DNA of 64,000 nucleotides from the NCBI RefSeq assembly GCF_024793895.1, contig NZ_JANUSB010000016.1:248001-312000 (forward strand), given 5' to 3'. This DNA is from Serratia sp. AKBS12. Its GTDB lineage: Bacteria; Pseudomonadota; Gammaproteobacteria; Enterobacterales; Enterobacteriaceae. Below are positions 47,316 through 57,534 of the stretch, one piece after another. Numbering within the stretch: position 1 is the first letter of the stretch; each line of letters begins with the position of its first letter. The position numbers and the translations under genes are program-made. The notes beneath the pieces were generated by a model, which did no database searches, had not been told where the DNA came from, and saw only the letters and a list, made by a program, of their open reading frames with translations.

Positions 47316-48005
47316 TCAGCCTCCCATCCGTTTACGGCCCCAACGGGCCAGCCATTCCGATGCCATTAGCGCAATCAGCGACAGTACGATGGCGATCGCA
47401 CATAAACGCGCGGCGGCGGTCTCCGCGCCGGGCGTTTCGATCAAGGTGTACATCGCCAGCGGAATGGTGCGGGTTTCACCGGGAATATTGGATACAAAGG
47501 TGATAGTGGCGCCAAATTCGCCCAGAGAACGGGCGAACGCCAGCACCACGCCGACGATAACCCCGGGCAACGACAACGGCAGCGTAATGGTAAAAAACAC
47601 CCGCCATGGTGATGCGCCAAGGGTGTGCGCGGCCTGTTCCAGACGGCTATCTACCGCTTCCAGCGCCAGACGGATGGCGCGGACCATCAACGGAAACGCC
47701 ACCACCGCCGACGCCAGTGCCGCGCCGCGCCAACTGAAGCTGAAGCTGAAGCCGAACCAGTCATACAGCCACTCGCCAATCGCACCGCGCCGTCCCATGA
47801 CAATCAGCAGCAGATAACCCACTACCACCGGTGGCAACACCAGTGGCAAATGGATAATGCTGTCGAGCAGCGATTTGCCGGGGAAGTCGCAACGCACCAG
47901 GATCCAGGCGATCAGAATGCCCAACGGCAAACTGCCTATTACCGCCAGGCTGGCGACTTTCAGGCTCAGTTCAATGGCCTGCCATTCATACTCGCTGAGC
48001 ATCAT
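47316..48005 (-). CDS. modB: Molybdate ABC transporter permease ModB
   Basis: 229 residues with five or six transmembrane helices and the ABC permease EAA-type loop ([27 protein letters not shown]). It starts inside the modA stop (4-bp overlap). Confidence 0.95.
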   Translation of the reverse strand: MMLSEYEWQAIELSLKVASLAVIGSLPLGILIAWILVRCDFPGKSLLDSIIHLPLVLPPVVVGYLLLIVMGRRGAIGEWLYDWFGFSFSFSWRGAALASAVVAFPLMVRAIRLALEAVDSRLEQAAHTLGASPWRVFFTITLPLSLPGVIVGVVLAFARSLGEFGATITFVSNIPGETRTIPLAMYTLIETPGAETAAARLCAIAIVLSLIALMASEWLARWGRKRMGG

Positions 48006-48778
48006 TGACGTGGGGAGAATCCATAACGTTGGAAAATAGCCGCGGCTTGCGGACTCTTCAGATAGGTATAGAAAGCGCTCACACTCGGAGTGTCATGGCC
48101 TTTGACCATCGCCATCGGATATTCCACCGGTTTGTGGCTATCGGCCGGGAAGACGCCGATGGCCTTCACCTTATCGCTGGCGACGGCATCGGAACCATAA
48201 ACGATGCCAAGCGGCGCTTCCTGCCGCTCCACCAGCGCCATTGCGCTGCGTACATTATTGGCACGTGCCAGCATCGGCTCCAACTGCGGCCAGGCCTTGA
48301 GATTTTGCAGCGCCTCCTTGGCATAAATACCGGCCGGCACGTGATCGGGATCGCCCACCGCCAGACGACCGCCGTCCAGCAGACGGGTCCAGTCGGTTTG
48401 CGTCGTGATGGCGACCTTGTCCAGTTTGGCGCCCCTGGCGGCGATCAGCACCAGATCGTTGCCAAGCAGGGTGTAGCGACTGTCTGCCACCATCTGCCCC
48501 TTGTCGATGGCGTAATCCATCCATTGCTGATCGGCCGAGATAAACAGATCGGCAGGAGCGCCCTGCTCAATCTGCCGCGCCAACGTGGATGAGGAAGCGA
48601 AGGAAGACACCACCTGCACATTTTTCCCCTGCTGATATTGCTCGGTAATTTCCTGCAACGCATTGGTTAACGACGCCGCGGCAAAAACGGTGATTTTATC
48701 TGCCGCCGAAGCCTGCATTACCATGCCGGATGCCAATACGATACCGCCGAGCCATTGAGTCCATTGCTGTTTCATCAT
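48002..48778 (-). CDS. modA: Periplasmic molybdate-binding protein ModA
   Basis: 258 residues with a signal peptide (WTQWLGGIVLASGMVMQASAA) and the binding motif ITVFAAASLTNALQEI, followed by SFASSSTLARQIEQGAPADLFISADQQWMDYA. First gene of modABC. Two ATGs in tandem are possible starts; the ModE box lies about 40-60 bp upstream. Confidence 0.95.
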   Translation of the reverse strand: MMKQQWTQWLGGIVLASGMVMQASAADKITVFAAASLTNALQEITEQYQQGKNVQVVSSFASSSTLARQIEQGAPADLFISADQQWMDYAIDKGQMVADSRYTLLGNDLVLIAARGAKLDKVAITTQTDWTRLLDGGRLAVGDPDHVPAGIYAKEALQNLKAWPQLEPMLARANNVRSAMALVERQEAPLGIVYGSDAVASDKVKAIGVFPADSHKPVEYPMAMVKGHDTPSVSAFYTYLKSPQAAAIFQRYGFSPRQ

Positions 48779-48815
48779 TCCGCTCTCTCTGCCAGTTATA
48801 CGCCGGGTCAACTTT

Positions 48816-48839
48816 CGTTATATACAAAATGATATAACG
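48816..48839 (-). promoter_or_regulatory. ModE box of modABC
   Basis: CGTTATAT-N8-ATATAACG is a perfect 8-8-8 inverted repeat and a near-consensus ModE operator. Molybdate-ModE bound here represses modABC. Confidence 0.92.
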
Positions 48840-48912
48840 TTGAGCAAAAGCTTGTCATGCGCTTTATGGTCGAATAATGGGTTTATCGGCAGTTGGGAAA
48901 TTAACTTGAACA

Positions 48913-48938
48913 ACGCCCGCCGCAGGCTCGACGGGCGT
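48913..48938 (-). terminator. Terminator of acrZ
   Basis: On the minus strand ACGCCCG/CGGGCGT (7 bp) closes a 12-base loop and is followed by TGTTC; it is 13 bp past the acrZ stop. Confidence 0.55.
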
Positions 48939-48950
48939 CAGAAAAAGGGA

Positions 48951-49118
<168 letters not shown>

Positions 49119-49292
49119 TTAAACAACGGCTCAATGTTTACTGTAAACTAAATTCACGGTAAAAACGCGGGTATTTTAGCGACAGTGTGAAGTTTATCCT
49201 CAGCCAAACGTGCTGAAACCGTGCGATTTGGCGCTTATCGCCAGATCGGTGACAATAGCGAAATCAACCTTTTGCAGCCGACAGGATATGTC

Positions 49293-50087
49293 ATGCAGGC
49301 CGAAATTCTTCTTACTCTCAAGCTCCAGCAAAAACTGTTTGCCGATCCGCGCCGCATCGCGCTGCTCAAGCAGGTGTCGCATACCGGTTCAATCAGTCAG
49401 GGCGCCAAGCTGGCGGGCATCAGCTACAAAAGCGCCTGGGATGCGATTAATGAAATGAACCTGCTGGCGGAGCACACCGTGGTGGAGCGTGCCACCGGCG
49501 GCAAAGGCGGCGGCGGCGCGCAGATTACCCGCTACGGTCAACGGCTGATACAGCTGTACGATCTGCTGGGCCAGATTCAGCAAAAAGCCTTTGACGTGTT
49601 GCAACAGGACGACACGCTGCCACTCGACAGCCTGCTGGCGGCAATTTCACGCTTTTCGCTGCAAACCAGCGCGCGCAACCAGTTTTTCGCCACGGTAATT
49701 ATGCGCGATGGTCAACAGGTGCAGCAGCATGTCCAGTTGTTGCTGGCCGATGGGCACACCCGTCTGACCGCCGCCGTCACCGAACAGAGCGCCGAGCGCC
49801 TGCAATTGTCGCCCGGCAAAGAGGTACTGGCGCTGATCAAGGCGCCGTGGGTAAAACTCAATACCGACCCGGCGCTGGCCGGCGCCGCAGACAATGCCCT
49901 GTGCGGCAACGTGGCCAGCATCCAGCTGGGCTGCGATCACAGTGAAGTGCTGGTGACGCTGAACGGCGGCGAAACGCTGTGCGCGACAATCGCCAACCTG
50001 GAACTGCAACAGCTCAAACTGCGTCCCGGCATGGCGGTCAATGCCTTGTTCAATGCCGATCGGGTGATCGTCGCCACGCTGTGCTGA
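49293..50087 (+). CDS. modE: Molybdate-responsive regulator ModE
   Basis: 264 residues. N-terminal winged helix (ISQGAKLAGISYKSAWDAINEMN; VERATGGKGGGG) and two C-terminal Mop/TOBE domains that bind molybdate (SRFSLQTSARNQFF...; ASIQLGCDHSEVLVTL...). The start is MQAEILLTLKLQQKLF as in E. coli; the frame is open upstream but not conserved. Boxes matching its operator lie before modA and moaA in this window. Confidence 0.95.
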   Translation: MQAEILLTLKLQQKLFADPRRIALLKQVSHTGSISQGAKLAGISYKSAWDAINEMNLLAEHTVVERATGGKGGGGAQITRYGQRLIQLYDLLGQIQQKAFDVLQQDDTLPLDSLLAAISRFSLQTSARNQFFATVIMRDGQQVQQHVQLLLADGHTRLTAAVTEQSAERLQLSPGKEVLALIKAPWVKLNTDPALAGAADNALCGNVASIQLGCDHSEVLVTLNGGETLCATIANLELQQLKLRPGMAVNALFNADRVIVATLC

Positions 50088-50177
50088 ACGCAATGTGTCG
50101 TTGCATTTTTGTCAATTGACATCCCATGGCGATGCGCTTATTTCTAACCTTAATAATTGCGTAAAAAGGAATAGGTG

Positions 50178-51650
50178 ATGTCATCGTTGCACATTTCGCA
50201 AGGCTCATTTCGGTTAAGCGATACCCGTACCCTGACGCTGGACGAGATAACGATCCGTTCCGGCGACAGCTGGGCGTTCGTTGGCGCCAACGGCAGCGGC
50301 AAGTCCGCGCTGGCTCGCGCCCTGGCGGATGAACTGACGTTGCTGCGTGGTGAACGTCGCAGTGACTTCCAGCACGTGGTACGGATTTCGTTTGAACAGT
50401 TGCAAAAGCTGGTCAGCGACGAATGGCAACGCAATAATACCGATATGCTGAGCCCAGGCGAAGAAGACACCGGACGTACCACCGCAGAAATCATTCAGGA
50501 AGAGGTGAAAGATGCCGCACGCTGCGCACAGCTGGCCGCCCAGTTCGGCATCAGCGCCCTGCTTGAGCGGCGTTTCAAATATCTTTCCACCGGCGAAACC
50601 CGCAAAACGCTGCTGTGCCGCGCGCTGATGCCGCAGCCGGATCTGCTGATCCTCGACGAGCCATTCGACGGGCTGGACGTGAGTTCACGCACACAGCTGG
50701 CCGCGTTGCTGGCAACGCTGTCCCAACAGGCCTGCACGCTGGTATTGGTCTTGAACCGCTTTGACGAAATTCCCGACTTTGTCCAGCAGGTCGGCATACT
50801 GGCGGATTGCACGCTGGCCAGCCACGGCCCACGTGAACAGGTGATGCGCGATGCGCTGGTGGCTCAGCTGGCACACAGCGAAAACCTCGCCGGTCTGACG
50901 CTGCCGGACAGCGACGATCCGCAGCAAAAATCGACGCTGCCGGCGGATCGGCCGTTGATCCTGTTGCGCGACGGCGTGGTCAGCTACAACGATCGGCCGA
51001 TCCTCAATCATCTCGACTGGCAGGTGAACCCAGGGGAGCACTGGCAAATCATCGGTCCCAACGGCGCAGGGAAATCCACCCTGCTCAGTTTGATCACCGG
51101 CGATCACCCACAGGGCTACAGCAACGATCTGACGCTGTTCGGCCGCCGACGCGGCAGCGGCGAAACCATCTGGGACATCAAGCGTCATATCGGTTATGTC
51201 AGCAGTAGTCTGCATCTGGATTATCGCGTCAGCAGCAGCGTGCGCAACGTCATTACCTCCGGTTTCTTTGATTCCATTGGCATTTATCAGGCAGTTTCCG
51301 ATCGCCAGCGGCAACTGACCGACCAATGGTTACAGCTGCTCGGACTGGAAGGTGCACGCGGTGAAGCCCCCTTCCACAGCCTTTCCTGGGGGCAACAGCG
51401 CCTGGCTCTGATTGCGCGCGCGCTGGTCAAGCACCCGGCGTTGCTGATTCTGGATGAGCCGTTGCAGGGACTGGATCCGCTCAACCGCCAACTGGTGCGC
51501 CGTTTTGTTGACGTACTGATCGGCCAGGGCGCCACCCAGTTGCTGTTTGTCTCGCACCATGCGGAAGATGCTCCTCAGTGCATCACCCATCGGCTCAGCT
51601 TTATTGCCGACGCCGACGGCTACCGCTATCAATCCGCTAGCCTGACGTAA
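50178..51650 (+). CDS. modF: ModF, tandem ABC ATPase of the mod cluster
   Basis: 490 residues with two ATPase domains: Walker A GANGSGKSA with signature LSTGETRKTLL, and GPNGAGKST with LSWGQQRLALI. ModF has no permease partner; its role in molybdenum metabolism is not settled (it has been called PhrA and linked to photorepair). It follows modE by 90 bp. The ATG after aaaaggaatag is chosen; a GTG 3 bp earlier is possible. Confidence 0.93.
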   Translation: MSSLHISQGSFRLSDTRTLTLDEITIRSGDSWAFVGANGSGKSALARALADELTLLRGERRSDFQHVVRISFEQLQKLVSDEWQRNNTDMLSPGEEDTGRTTAEIIQEEVKDAARCAQLAAQFGISALLERRFKYLSTGETRKTLLCRALMPQPDLLILDEPFDGLDVSSRTQLAALLATLSQQACTLVLVLNRFDEIPDFVQQVGILADCTLASHGPREQVMRDALVAQLAHSENLAGLTLPDSDDPQQKSTLPADRPLILLRDGVVSYNDRPILNHLDWQVNPGEHWQIIGPNGAGKSTLLSLITGDHPQGYSNDLTLFGRRRGSGETIWDIKRHIGYVSSSLHLDYRVSSSVRNVITSGFFDSIGIYQAVSDRQRQLTDQWLQLLGLEGARGEAPFHSLSWGQQRLALIARALVKHPALLILDEPLQGLDPLNRQLVRRFVDVLIGQGATQLLFVSHHAEDAPQCITHRLSFIADADGYRYQSASLT

Positions 51651-51658
51651 TCTGAACG

Positions 51659-51680
51659 GATGCGTGGTATTCCACGCATC
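51659..51680 (+). terminator. Hairpin after modF
   Basis: GATGCGTGG-TATT-CCACGCATC is a perfect 9-bp stem 9 bp past the modF stop. No U-tract. Confidence 0.6.
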
Positions 51681-51766
51681 TGCGACATATTCGGCAACAC
51701 TTCCCCGCAGCACGTCACATCTGGCCTTTTATGATAAGGATATGAAGAGCCGTTGCTGGAGAACGC

Positions 51767-52339
51767 ATGTCTACCGCACTGATTATTATCGATCTGATCG
51801 AGGATCTGATCGGCGCCAAGGGGCGCGCCAACCAATGCCGCCAACAGGTCGAGCAGCATGCGGTTATCGCACACGTCAATGCTGCTGCGGCCTACGCCCG
51901 GGTGCGTAAAATCCCGGTGGTCTGGGTACGAGTTGGTTTTGCCGACGACTATCACGACATTCCGCCCCATTCGCCGCTGTTCGCGCGCTTGAAACAGGTA
52001 GGCGCCCTGCGCCGCAACGGCCCCGGTTGCCAATGGGCGACGGGGTTAGAGGTGTATCAGCAAGATGTCTGCTTTGAAAAAACCGCCGTCTCGGCATTTG
52101 CCGGTAACAATTTGTTAGTGTGGCTGCAGCAGAATCGCTACCATCATCTGTTGCTGGGCGGCGTCAGTACCCCGCTGGCGATTGAAAGCACCGCGCGGCA
52201 GGCGCACGACAACGGCTTTCAGGTGACGATACTGCAGGACCTATGTGCTGCGCCAAGCGAAGAGCTTCACCAACAAAGCCTGGAAACGTTGCAGAATCTG
52301 GCGGAAATTACCCGCTCGCAACACTGGATGAAGGGCTGA
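51767..52339 (+). CDS. Isochorismatase-fold hydrolase lacking the catalytic cysteine
   Basis: 190 residues with the cysteine-hydrolase fold: TALIIIDLIEDLI (the Asp), CFEKTAVSAFAGNNL (the Lys) and LLGGVSTPLAIESTARQAHDNGFQV. Family nicotinamidases have a Cys where this protein has Ala in GVSTPLAIESTAR. E. coli YecD also lacks it (Gly), and isochorismatases work without the nucleophile. So a nicotinamidase activity is unlikely, and a YecD-like or isochorismatase-like reaction is possible. Substrate unknown. RBS tggagaac. Confidence 0.8.
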   Translation: MSTALIIIDLIEDLIGAKGRANQCRQQVEQHAVIAHVNAAAAYARVRKIPVVWVRVGFADDYHDIPPHSPLFARLKQVGALRRNGPGCQWATGLEVYQQDVCFEKTAVSAFAGNNLLVWLQQNRYHHLLLGGVSTPLAIESTARQAHDNGFQVTILQDLCAAPSEELHQQSLETLQNLAEITRSQHWMKG

Positions 52340-52348
52340 TTTCAACAT

Positions 52349-52376
52349 AACGCCAGCCGCATTGGCCGGCGTTTTA
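52349..52376 (+). terminator. Rho-independent terminator after the isochorismatase-fold gene
   Basis: AACGCC-A-GCC / GGC-C-GGCGTT with a GCATT loop, followed by TTTAT. Confidence 0.75.
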
Positions 52377-52524
52377 TCCTAATTGCTCACTGCACCGACC
52401 TTGTCCGGCATTTGCTTATGTTACTATCCGGTTTACTCTCACTTCATTGGCTCGTTACATGCCGAGATCGCAATGACTGCCTTCGGTAACGAGCGCCGTG
52501 TATTAATTTTAAAGGGATACGATT

Positions 52525-53346
52525 ATGTGGGGCGTACTATCGGCTTCGTTGTTTTTTTTGCCATTTAATCGCCTGATTGCCTGGTGCATTCTGGCTGCCT
52601 CGACGGGCATGGGCATCTATCATCATATACTCACGCCGTTCAGCCTGGCCTGCATGGCCGTGCTCGCCGGGCTGGCCGCGCTGCGTCACTATTACCGCAC
52701 ACAGCGCGGATTGGCTAGCGTGCTGGAAGCGTTGCTGGTGGCCGGCTGCGTCGCGCTGTTCTTTCATTTGCTGCCGGGATTCAATAATCCGCTGGCGATA
52801 GAGAACGTGAAAGCCGGCCCGCTCAGCGCGCCGTTCAATATGCACTACAACTTTGACAAGGCGCTGATACCGTTCCTGCTGTTTGCCTGTCTGCCCACCC
52901 TGTTTAACGCCGGCAAGGCCGAGAAAAACGTCGGTGTTGGCGCCTGGCTGTGGCTGTTCGCCAGCGTTCCGCTGCTGCTGCTGCTGGCTGTGGCAATCGG
53001 TGGGCTCAAGATAGAACCCCATTTCCCGGACTGGATCCTGACCTTTAGCATGGCCAATCTGTTCTTTGTGGCGATGGCAGAAGAAGCGTTATTCCGCGGC
53101 TATCTGCAACAGCGGTTGGGTGCGTGGCTGGGAGCCTATCCGGCGCTGATCGTGGCATCGCTGCTGTTCGGCGCGGCACACTTCCCTGCCGGCATGCTGA
53201 TGGTGGCCTTCGCCACGCTGACCGGGGTGATCTACGGCCTGGCCTGGATGTGGAGCGGTCGTTTATGGTTGCCTATCGCGTTGCATTTTGGCTTCAATCT
53301 GATCCATCTGCTGTTTTTCACCTATCCGCTCTATCAACATCCATAA
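52525..53346 (+). CDS. CPBP-family intramembrane glutamic endopeptidase
   Basis: 273 residues with about eight transmembrane segments. The C-terminal CPBP/Abi domain has EEALFRGYLQQRL (EExxxR), LLFGAAHFPAG (FxxxH) and LHFGFNLIHLLF (HxxxN), the full set of metal/active-site motifs of this CAAX-protease-like family. Bacterial members act in bacteriocin self-immunity or in membrane-protein processing; which applies here is open. RBS aaaggga. Confidence 0.85.
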   Translation: MWGVLSASLFFLPFNRLIAWCILAASTGMGIYHHILTPFSLACMAVLAGLAALRHYYRTQRGLASVLEALLVAGCVALFFHLLPGFNNPLAIENVKAGPLSAPFNMHYNFDKALIPFLLFACLPTLFNAGKAEKNVGVGAWLWLFASVPLLLLLAVAIGGLKIEPHFPDWILTFSMANLFFVAMAEEALFRGYLQQRLGAWLGAYPALIVASLLFGAAHFPAGMLMVAFATLTGVIYGLAWMWSGRLWLPIALHFGFNLIHLLFFTYPLYQHP

Positions 53347-53355
53347 ACCGTACAC

Positions 53356-53379
53356 GTCGACAGGGATATTCCTGTCGAC
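53356..53379 (+). terminator. Hairpin after the CPBP gene
   Basis: GTCGACAGG-GATATT-CCTGTCGAC is a perfect 9-bp stem 10 bp beyond the stop. No U-tract. Confidence 0.6.
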
Positions 53380-53485
53380 AGTATGGATGAAAACGCTACC
53401 ACCAATTTATTCACCATTAGCCACTGTGACATCGCACGCCGATTAAAGCGTCTGTTTACCCCTGTCCAACCCTTGACGTCACCTA

Positions 53486-53501
53486 GTGTAAACGATTCCA
53501 T
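53486..53501 (+). promoter_or_regulatory. External gal operator (OE) for GalR/GalS
   Basis: GTGTAAACGATTCCAT equals the E. coli gal OE in 15 of 16 positions. Its centre (53493.5) is about 59.5 bp before the predicted galP1 start, against 60.5 in E. coli. Confidence 0.9.
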
Positions 53502-53514
53502 TTTTCGCGCTAGA

Positions 53515-53553
53515 TCACCTTTTTATTACCCCAAGCATGTTATCTTTTTAGCC
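53515..53553 (+). promoter_or_regulatory. galP1-like promoter with CRP half-site
   Basis: TCACC (53515-53519) is one CRP half-site, 13 bp after OE (14 in E. coli). Twenty bases after the TCACCT hexamer lies an extended -10, TGT-TATCTT (-10 at 53541-53546), the same spacing as E. coli TGC-TATGGT. This predicts a transcript start near 53553. The other CRP half is poor. Confidence 0.7.
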
Positions 53554-53597
53554 ATTAAATTGACAACGCCATCCGGTCAATACCGGGCAACGGTGAA

Positions 53598-53613
53598 TTG
53601 GAAGCGATTACAC
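53598..53613 (+). promoter_or_regulatory. Internal gal operator (OI) for GalR/GalS
   Basis: TTGGAAGCGATTACAC fits the GalR consensus GTGNAANCGNTTNCAC at all but the first fixed position. Its centre (53605.5) is about +53.5 from the predicted start, the E. coli position, and 112 bp from OE. In E. coli OI lies in galE; here it lies in the galT leader. Confidence 0.88.
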
Positions 53614-53644
53614 ACCGTTATGCAGGCATGCTGAAGGAAATGCT

Positions 53645-54694
53645 ATGACGGATTTTAATCCCATCGATCACCCACACCGCCGCTATAACCCGTTAACCGC
53701 GCAGTGGGTACTGGTTTCGCCGCACCGCGCCAAACGACCGTGGCAAGGACAGCAAGAAGCCTTGGTCCAGGAAACGCTGCCGCAGCATGATGCGGACTGC
53801 TTCCTATGCCCCGGCAATACCCGCGTGACCGGCGATCAGAATCCCGACTATCACAGCACCTATGTGTTCACCAACGATTTTGCCGCGCTGATGAGCGATA
53901 CCCCGCAGGCGCCAGAAAGCGACGATCCGCTGATGCGTTGCCAAAGTGCCCGTGGCACCAGCCGGGTGATCTGTTTTTCGCCGGATCACAGCAAAACGCT
54001 GCCTGAATTGACGCTGACGGCGCTGGGACAAGTGGTGGCAGCCTGGCAAACCCAGACCGCCGAACTGGGGCGCGTTTACCCGTGGGTACAGGTGTTCGAG
54101 AACAAAGGCGCGGCCATGGGTTGCTCCAATCCGCATCCGCACGGCCAGATCTGGGCCAACAGTTTCCTGCCTAACGAGGCCGAACGCGAAGACCGACTAC
54201 AGCGTGAATATTACGATCGGCATCACTCGGCGATGCTGGTGGATTATGCGCAACGTGAGCTGGCCGACGGCAGCCGTACGGTGGTAGAAACCGAGCATTG
54301 GCTGGCGGTGGTGCCCTATTGGGCCGCCTGGCCGTTTGAAACGCTGCTGATGCCAAAGGGCGCAGTGCAGCGCATTACCGAGCTCAGCCCGCAGCAAAGC
54401 GCCGATCTGGCACTGGCGCTAAAGAAACTGACCAGCCGCTATGACAATCTGTTCCAGTGCTCTTTCCCCTATTCCATGGGCTGGCACGGTGCGCCGTTCA
54501 ACCAGGCGGATAACCGCCACTGGCAATTGCATGCCCATTTCTATCCACCATTGCTGCGCTCCGCAACGGTGCGCAAATTTATGGTGGGCTACGAGATGCT
54601 GGCGGAGACCCAACGTGACCTGACCGCCGAACAGGCCGCCGAACGCCTGCGCGCCGTTAGCGATATTCATTACCGTGAAGCCCAAGTGAAGTAA
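53645..54694 (+). CDS. galT: Galactose-1-phosphate uridylyltransferase
   Basis: 349 residues. Leloir-pathway exchange of UMP between UDP-glucose and galactose-1-phosphate. Zinc Cys pair in CFLCPGN and the HxH active site in [18 protein letters not shown]. First gene of a galTKM operon; galE, which heads the E. coli operon, is missing here. RBS aaggaaat. Confidence 0.96.
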   Translation: MTDFNPIDHPHRRYNPLTAQWVLVSPHRAKRPWQGQQEALVQETLPQHDADCFLCPGNTRVTGDQNPDYHSTYVFTNDFAALMSDTPQAPESDDPLMRCQSARGTSRVICFSPDHSKTLPELTLTALGQVVAAWQTQTAELGRVYPWVQVFENKGAAMGCSNPHPHGQIWANSFLPNEAEREDRLQREYYDRHHSAMLVDYAQRELADGSRTVVETEHWLAVVPYWAAWPFETLLMPKGAVQRITELSPQQSADLALALKKLTSRYDNLFQCSFPYSMGWHGAPFNQADNRHWQLHAHFYPPLLRSATVRKFMVGYEMLAETQRDLTAEQAAERLRAVSDIHYREAQVK

Positions 54695-54705
54695 GGAACC
54701 GCATA

Positions 54706-55857
54706 ATGAGTTTGAAAACCCTGACACAAACCGTTTTCAGCGAACGCTTTGGTTACGCGCCGACCATGACCATTCAGGCTCCCGGCCGCGTGAACCTGAT
54801 CGGTGAACATACCGATTACAACGATGGCTTCGTACTGCCCTGCGCCATTGACTACCAAACGGTAATCAGCATTGCCAAACGCGACGATCGCCAGATCCGC
54901 GTGCTGGCCGCCGACTACGATAATCAGCAGGATCAATTTTCGCTCGATGCCGCGATCGAAGCGCATCCGCAACTGCAATGGGCCAATTATGTGCGCGGCG
55001 TAGTGAAGCATCTGCAAAGCCGTAACGCCGACTTTGGCGGTGCCGATCTGGTGATCGGCGGCAATGTTCCCCAGGGCGCCGGCCTCAGTTCGTCAGCCTC
55101 GCTGGAAGTAGCGCTCGGCCAGGCGTTGCAGGCGCTATACCAATTGCCGCTCGACGGTGTGGCACTGGCGCTGAACGGTCAGGAAGCGGAAAACCAGTTC
55201 GTCGGCTGTAACTGCGGCATTATGGATCAGTTGATTTCCGCCCTCGGCCAAAAGGATCACGCCCTGTTGATTGACTGCCGCTCGCTGGAAACGCGCGCGG
55301 TGCCAATGCCGCCAAATGTTGCGGTAGTGATCATCAATTCCAACGTCAAACGTGGACTGGTCGACAGCGAATACAACACCCGCCGCAAGCAGTGCGAAGC
55401 AGCAGCGCGCTTCTTTGGCGTCAAGGCGCTACGCGACGTCAGTCCGGAGCTGTTTTTCCCGATCCAGCATGAAATGGATCCGCTGGTGGCCAAGCGCGCG
55501 CGCCATGTAATCAGCGAAAACCAACGCACGCTGGCAGCGGCAGAGGCACTGGCGGCTGGCGATCTGAAGCGTATCGGTGCTCTGATGGCGGAATCGCACG
55601 CGTCGATGCGCGACGACTTTGAAATTACCGTACCGCCGATCGACACGCTGGTCGAGATTGTGAAAGGGGTGATTGGCGATCGCGGTGGCGTTCGCATGAC
55701 CGGTGGAGGCTTTGGCGGCTGTATCGTCGCGCTGATGCCGCTGGATCTGGTGGAAGCGGTACGGAGCACGGTACAGCGCGAATACCCTAAACTGACCAAC
55801 GGACTGCAGGAAACCTTCTATATCTGTACCGCTTCACAAGGAGCCGGCCAATGCTGA
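54706..55857 (+). CDS. galK: Galactokinase
   Basis: 383 residues. GHMP kinase: galactose signature [22 protein letters not shown], phosphate loop [21 protein letters not shown], and MTGGGFGGC. Follows galT by 11 bp and overlaps galM by 7 bp. Confidence 0.97.
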   Translation: MSLKTLTQTVFSERFGYAPTMTIQAPGRVNLIGEHTDYNDGFVLPCAIDYQTVISIAKRDDRQIRVLAADYDNQQDQFSLDAAIEAHPQLQWANYVRGVVKHLQSRNADFGGADLVIGGNVPQGAGLSSSASLEVALGQALQALYQLPLDGVALALNGQEAENQFVGCNCGIMDQLISALGQKDHALLIDCRSLETRAVPMPPNVAVVIINSNVKRGLVDSEYNTRRKQCEAAARFFGVKALRDVSPELFFPIQHEMDPLVAKRARHVISENQRTLAAAEALAAGDLKRIGALMAESHASMRDDFEITVPPIDTLVEIVKGVIGDRGGVRMTGGGFGGCIVALMPLDLVEAVRSTVQREYPKLTNGLQETFYICTASQGAGQC

Positions 55858-56894
55858 ACCACGACGACCAACTGGCCCCCGACGGCCAGCCGTTTACCCT
55901 GACGACGCTGCAAAACGCCGGCGGTATGAGCGTCACGCTGATGGACTGGGGCGCGACCTGGCTGTCTGCGCTGCTGCCGTTGCATGATGGCTCGCAGCGC
56001 GAGTTGCTGCTGGGATGCGCGTCACCGGCGGACTATCCACGGCAAGCCGCCTACCTGGGCGCGACCGTTGGCCGTTACGCCAACCGCATCGCCCACGCCA
56101 GCCTGACCATCGACGGCGCGCCTTGCCCACTGGTCGCCAATCAGGGCGAACACCAGCTGCATGGCGGACCACAGGGGTTTCATGCCCGCCGCTGGCAGAT
56201 TGCCAGCCAGGATGCGCAGCAGGTGGTCTATCAATTGCATTCAGCCGATGGCGATCAGGGCTTCCCCGGCAATCTTCAGGTCAGCGTCAGCTACCGCCTC
56301 ACCGACGATCGCCGGTTGGAAATCAGCTATCAGGCGCAGACCGATCGGGCCTGTCCGGTCAATCTCACCAATCACGCCTATTTTAACCTTGACGGTGCCG
56401 GTCAGGACGCGCGTTTGCAGACGCTGCAACTATTTGCCGATCGTTATTTGCCGGTCGACAGTGAAGGCATTCCCTGCGCGCCGCTCAGCGAGGTCAACGG
56501 CAGCGGTATGGACTTCCGCCAGCCAAAAACCATCATGCAGGACCTGCTGCGGGACCTCGACCAGCAACGGGTGAAGGGCTACGATCACGCCTATCTGTTG
56601 CACTCTGCCTGCAGCAGGTTGGCAAGTCCGGCGGCACACCTGTGGTCCGCGGACGGCAAGGTAAAAATGAGCGTGTTCACCGACGCGCCGGCGCTGCAAT
56701 TGTACAGCGGCAACTACCTTGACGGCGTGCCGGCACGTGACGGCGGCAGCTACGCCCATTACGCCGGCGTGGCGCTGGAAAGCGAGTTCCTGCCCGACAG
56801 CCCGCATCACCCGGAGTGGCCGCAGCCAAGCTGTTGGCTACAGCCAGGGCAAACCTACCGCAGCGCCACCCATTATCAATTCTTTGCATTATGA
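55851..56894 (+). CDS. galM: Galactose mutarotase (aldose 1-epimerase)
   Basis: 347 residues. Interconverts alpha and beta galactose before GalK. Catalytic His regions [15 protein letters not shown] and [10 protein letters not shown], and catalytic Glu in [16 protein letters not shown]. Last gene of the operon. Confidence 0.95.
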   Translation: MLNHDDQLAPDGQPFTLTTLQNAGGMSVTLMDWGATWLSALLPLHDGSQRELLLGCASPADYPRQAAYLGATVGRYANRIAHASLTIDGAPCPLVANQGEHQLHGGPQGFHARRWQIASQDAQQVVYQLHSADGDQGFPGNLQVSVSYRLTDDRRLEISYQAQTDRACPVNLTNHAYFNLDGAGQDARLQTLQLFADRYLPVDSEGIPCAPLSEVNGSGMDFRQPKTIMQDLLRDLDQQRVKGYDHAYLLHSACSRLASPAAHLWSADGKVKMSVFTDAPALQLYSGNYLDGVPARDGGSYAHYAGVALESEFLPDSPHHPEWPQPSCWLQPGQTYRSATHYQFFAL

Positions 56895-56901
56895 CCGGCG
56901 T

Positions 56902-56923
56902 CCCCGCGCCATGCGGTGCGGGG
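56902..56923 (+). terminator. Hairpin after galM
   Basis: CCCCGC/GCGGGG (6 bp) closes a 10-base loop, 8 bp past the stop; no U-tract. The remaining stretch to psiF (56924-57192) shows a single PHO-box-like CTGTCAT near 57067 without a good second half and nothing else I can name. Confidence 0.5.
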
Positions 56924-57192
56924 CGTACTGTTATAAATCCTTACCGTTTTCCCCGCCCGCTCCCTCCTCTGCCGCCTTTCCTTATCGTCAGACGCACACT
57001 AGAATCAGGCTACGGTGATAGGCACAGCGTCTTGTGCGACGTCACAATTTTCGGTCTTTATACAGCCTGTCATTGATGATGCATCGCGACGGTACGCCTG
57101 CCCAGATCGGTGTCGAAGCAGTCAGGTAGCGCCAGCAACGAGGCAGCGGCAACAGCGGCTGTATGGCCCGGTTAATAGCTGAAGGAACACTT

Positions 57193-57534
57193 ATGCGACT
57201 GATTACTGCACTCCCATTACTGGCCGGTTTACTGTTGAGCACTAACCTGATAGCAGCCGAAACGCCGGCTAAAACGCCGTCCCCGGCGCAGGCAGCCCAG
57301 CAAAAACGCATGACCGATTGCAATCAGCAAGCCACCACTCAATCACTGAAAGGCGCCGATCGCTCCACCTTCATGAGCACCTGCCTGAAGTCGGAAGGCC
57401 ACAAGACCACCGATAAGGCGCTGACGCCACAGCAGCAGAAAATGAAGAGCTGCAACGCCGATGCCGCCAAAAAGAGCCTGAAAGGCGAAGAACGCAAATC
57501 CTTTATGAGCAGTTGCCTGAAAAAAACCGCCTGA
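57193..57534 (+). CDS. psiF: PsiF, phosphate-starvation-inducible periplasmic protein
   Basis: 113 residues with a signal peptide (RLITALPLLAGLLLSTNLIAA) and two PsiF repeats: QKRMTDCNQQATTQSLKGADRSTFMSTCLK and QQKMKSCNADAAKKSLKGEERKSFMSSCLK, each with a pair of Cys. E. coli PsiF has the same layout and is controlled by PhoB; its function is unknown. The start is set at MRLITAL, after gaaggaac. No strong PHO box is visible. Confidence 0.9.
   Translation: MRLITALPLLAGLLLSTNLIAAETPAKTPSPAQAAQQKRMTDCNQQATTQSLKGADRSTFMSTCLKSEGHKTTDKALTPQQQKMKSCNADAAKKSLKGEERKSFMSSCLKKTA

Noticed and set aside
57060-57085. PHO box for psiF
   Set aside because: A single CTGTCAT occurs, but the second direct repeat at 11-bp spacing is poor.
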